64,000 nt of DNA from NCBI RefSeq assembly GCF_008153345.1, contig NZ_CP042818.1, forward strand, positions 1,426,001 to 1,490,000, read 5' to 3'. The notes under the pieces are model-generated. The model worked only from the letters and a program-made list of their open reading frames with translations, had not been told where the DNA came from and did not search any database. The stretch is from Treponema phagedenis. GTDB taxonomy: Bacteria; Spirochaetota; Spirochaetia; Treponematales; Treponemataceae. Both the position numbers and the translations under genes were made by a program. Shown piece after piece: positions 61,558 to 64,000 of this stretch (its first letter is position 1; every line of letters begins with the position of its first letter).

Positions 61558-63444
61558 ATGGAGCAGTATAAAAAACTGGCTGAGCAAATTTTGCTTAAAG
61601 TCGGCGGAAAAGAAAACGTATCAAAAGTTAATCACTGTGCAACGCGATTGAGGTTTTTCTTAAAAGATGAAAGCAAGGCTTCAAAAATAGATGTCGAAAA
61701 TTTAGACGGTATCGTAACAGTGGTTTTGAGTGCCGGTCAATTTCAAATTGTAATAGGTCAGCATGTTGCAAAAGTGTACAACGAAATTATGGAACTTATG
61801 GGAGAAAATCCTGTTGCTGATCAAAACGAAGGAAAGAAAAGCGTTCTAAATAAAATAATATCAACAATGTCCGCTGTCTTTGCCCCTTTTATATACATAT
61901 TGGCAGCTTCAGGAATTTTACAGGGCGTTTTGATTCTTATCAATTTGGCATATCCGGCATTTGCCGATACCGGAACCTATGAAATTTTGAGCATGACCTC
62001 GTGGGCTCCTTTTGTGTTCTTGCCCATATTTATTGCAGTAACCGCATCAAAACATTTTAAGGCTAATACGTATATAGCCATAGCGGTATGTGCCGCACTC
62101 GTCAGTCCGACTCTTTCATCGATGGTTGCAAGAATACAGGCGGGAGAAAGCATAACATTATTTTTTATGAATCTGAGCCCAACCGTCTACACGGCAACCG
62201 TATTACCCGCATTATTTTTGGTGTGGTGGTTATCGTATTTAGAAAAATTTTTGGATAGAATTTTTCATGCAGTTGTAAGAGGACTATTTACTCCGTTTTT
62301 TTCGATAGTAATAACCGTGCCGCTCACCTTGTTGATAATAGGCCCGATAACGGCGACAGGGGCGAACATGGTTGCAAACGGATATAATTTCCTTGTTGCG
62401 GCGGCAAGACCTGTGGCGGCAATTGTTATAGGCGGATTTTGGCAAGTCTTTGTATTATTTGGAGTACACTGGGGTATAACACCTGTAGTACTTGCTAACT
62501 TTGATCTATACGGGAGGGACAGCTTTCAAGCCTATCAAACAATAGCGGTTATAGCGCAAGTCGGAGCAGCTTTAGGGGTAGCACTTAAAACAAGAGATAA
62601 AAAATTAAAGGGCGTCGGAATATCGGCCTTTGTTACCGGCCTTTTCGGTATAACCGAACCGGCAATATACGGAACAAACCTCAGGTTTAAAAAGCCCTTT
62701 ATCGTTGCCTGTGTGTCGGGAGCCATAGGAGCCTTAGTTGCAAGCTTTTTTTCTCCGTATTATTTTATCTATGCGGGACTGCCGGGGCCGCTTACTTTGG
62801 TAAATGCTTTCAACAAAGAATTTCCCTTGTCTTTAATAGGTGAACTTATAGGTGCCGCCATAGCATTTTCCTTGCCTATAGCGGTAGTTTTTCTAAGCGG
62901 TTACGGAAAAGATAGCACCACTGATGCGGATAACAAAGATTTTATAAACAAAGATATACAAAATAAAATAAATTCAAAAATAGAAAAACTTGCAAAAGAA
63001 GAAAAAATTGTCAGCATTGCAAAACCGATAAAAGGAAAAACCATAAAAATGACAGAAGTGAATGACGAAGCTTTTTCTTCTGAAACGATGGGGAAGGGCG
63101 CTGCTATTGTTCCCGAAGAAGGAAAGGTTTATGCTCCTTTTAACGGAGAGGTTGTTTTTCTTGCAGACACCTTACACGCTATCAGCATGCTTTTAGATAA
63201 CGGTGTGGACGTACTGATACATTTTGGTCTTGATACCGTAACATTAAACGGTAAAGGTTTTAAAGCCTTTGTCAAAGAGGGGGATAAAATAAAACAAGGC
63301 GACTTATTGTTGGAAGCAGACCTTGACTATATCAGATCTCAAAATTTAGATATAACAACTCCGATACTCATCAACAATTCAGATGATTATAAAGAAGTTG
63401 AGATTACCGAAGATATACATAGGTTTTTGGTTCTGAAAAAATGA
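61558..63444 (+). CDS. PTS sugar transporter EIIBCA (glucose/beta-glucoside superfamily)
   Basis: The start at 61558 follows GGAGG by 5 bases. 628 residues in one chain: EIIB (about 1-85, phospho-Cys27 in NHCATRLRF), EIIC (about 105-460, ten helices, GITEPAIYGTNL and HWGITPV), and EIIA of the glucose type (about 490-628, LHAIS and active His near residue 555 in VLIHFGLDTV). Sugar could be trehalose, sucrose or a beta-glucoside. All phosphorylation residues are intact. A HAD phosphatase gene overlaps its stop by 4 bases. Confidence 0.93.
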   Translation: MEQYKKLAEQILLKVGGKENVSKVNHCATRLRFFLKDESKASKIDVENLDGIVTVVLSAGQFQIVIGQHVAKVYNEIMELMGENPVADQNEGKKSVLNKIISTMSAVFAPFIYILAASGILQGVLILINLAYPAFADTGTYEILSMTSWAPFVFLPIFIAVTASKHFKANTYIAIAVCAALVSPTLSSMVARIQAGESITLFFMNLSPTVYTATVLPALFLVWWLSYLEKFLDRIFHAVVRGLFTPFFSIVITVPLTLLIIGPITATGANMVANGYNFLVAAARPVAAIVIGGFWQVFVLFGVHWGITPVVLANFDLYGRDSFQAYQTIAVIAQVGAALGVALKTRDKKLKGVGISAFVTGLFGITEPAIYGTNLRFKKPFIVACVSGAIGALVASFFSPYYFIYAGLPGPLTLVNAFNKEFPLSLIGELIGAAIAFSLPIAVVFLSGYGKDSTTDADNKDFINKDIQNKINSKIEKLAKEEKIVSIAKPIKGKTIKMTEVNDEAFSSETMGKGAAIVPEEGKVYAPFNGEVVFLADTLHAISMLLDNGVDVLIHFGLDTVTLNGKGFKAFVKEGDKIKQGDLLLEADLDYIRSQNLDITTPILINNSDDYKEVEITEDIHRFLVLKK

Positions 63445-64000
63445 TAAAAATAATTTTTACCGACATGGACGGCACCTTCTTAGACAGCACGGGCACATAT
63501 AACAAAGCCTACTTTAAAGAAGTCTATCGCAAAATGAAAGAGCAAAATATAATCTTTGTTCCCTGTTCAGGGAAGCAATGCGAGCGAATAGAAGAACTGT
63601 TTGACGATTGTGGGGAAGAACTCCATATAATAGGAGACAGTGCTGCAAGGATTAAGTATAGGGGAAAGTATATTTATGAAGCTTTGCTTGATAACAACAC
63701 AGCCAAGGAAATAATAAAAGATTTTTCTGCGCAATACGATGTTGCCATCGTAGCCTGCACTTCTGAGGGGGCTTATGTAAAAGATACAATAAGTGAAGAA
63801 GATTTTAAGGTGATACGGCATTCGTATGCGATTGTAAAAAAAATTAAAGACTATGCCGAACTTACTGATAATTTTATAAAGGTCAGCATATATGATAAAA
63901 AAAAGCGCTGTTTTACCATACTAAAAGATTTAAAAAAATATGCGGACAGAGCATATATAGTCGCTTCAGAAGATGCATGGATAGATATTACTCATAAAAA
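63441..64000 (+). CDS. HAD-superfamily (Cof-type) phosphatase, 3' end outside the window
   Basis: It begins with ATGA overlapping the PTS stop. The first motif IIFTDMDGTFLDS holds the DxD nucleophile pair (DMDGT), and FVPCSGKQCERIEEL is the usual Cof-type second motif. At least 186 residues are present and the frame is still open at the edge. Linked to the PTS gene, it probably dephosphorylates a sugar phosphate or phospholysed product. Confidence 0.85.
   Translation, partial: MIKIIFTDMDGTFLDSTGTYNKAYFKEVYRKMKEQNIIFVPCSGKQCERIEELFDDCGEELHIIGDSAARIKYRGKYIYEALLDNNTAKEIIKDFSAQYDVAIVACTSEGAYVKDTISEEDFKVIRHSYAIVKKIKDYAELTDNFIKVSIYDKKKRCFTILKDLKKYADRAYIVASEDAWIDITHK

Overview
The window looks like a chromosomal segment of a host-associated Treponema (oral or digital-dermatitis type, T. 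denticola / T. phagedenis-like). The evidence is a Tp34 (Tpd)-type iron lipoprotein beside an FTR1 permease, a TdeIII-type restriction enzyme, a spirochaete-style flagellar FlgF/FlhO protein, many spirochaetal lipoproteins, and moderate to low GC. The species is an inference. I saw no rRNA, tRNA or CRISPR array.

Layout. 1-2.2 kb: a partner-switching module (PP2C phosphatase, STAS protein, ATP-binding kinase). 2.9-7.9 kb: ribosome and housekeeping genes rplU-prp-rpmA-obg-nadD-yqeK-LCP-rsfS. 8-11.2 kb: a solute-binding lipoprotein and malQ. 11.7-12.9 kb: a lipoprotein with 13 perfect-length GPGPNPNP repeats. 13.1-27.3 kb: an iron-acquisition island of the Campylobacter P19/FTR1 type (DUF4418, two ABC ATPases, FTR1, Tpd, DUF2318 protein, three FtsX-like permeases, FMN-binding lipoprotein, ferric-reductase-like protein), interrupted by a type II restriction-modification pair. 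27.5-29.7 kb: FabK-like reductase and a WecA/TagO-type transferase. 30.8-36.3 kb: ferredoxin, M23/LysM protein, PEGA protein, a candidate small RNA and PBP1A. 37-42 kb: ankyrin protein, small proteins and a beta-propeller protein with a degenerate deacetylase domain. 42.5-45.8 kb: hypothetical protein, NrnA-like DHH protein and AsnA. 47.3-52.1 kb: LemA, a triplicated TPM family with one relic and one frameshifted member, and an SPFH protein. 52.4-57.5 kb: threonine aldolase-like, EreA/ChaN-like, ArsB/NhaD-like and ThiI. 58.1-64 kb: glucosaminidase, FlgF, and a GntR / PTS EIIBCA / HAD sugar locus cut by the window end.

The most striking feature is not a gene. Nearly every long intergenic gap carries a piece of one mosaic repeat family. 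Complete copies have MITE-like inverted ends (CTAGTATARCGTTTT) and an interior built from interchangeable hairpin modules. One module keeps a constant foot (CGAG ... CATCG) while its stem changes on both sides together (TTTTAAAGC, TTTCGC, TTTTGCCTG, TTTGAAAACT and others). That is compensatory covariation, so the folded structure seems to be conserved rather than the sequence. Related modules form a 174-bp tandem array between two permease genes and a 103-bp array near 38.4 kb, and one has supplied the stop codon of malQ. No transposase is present in the window.
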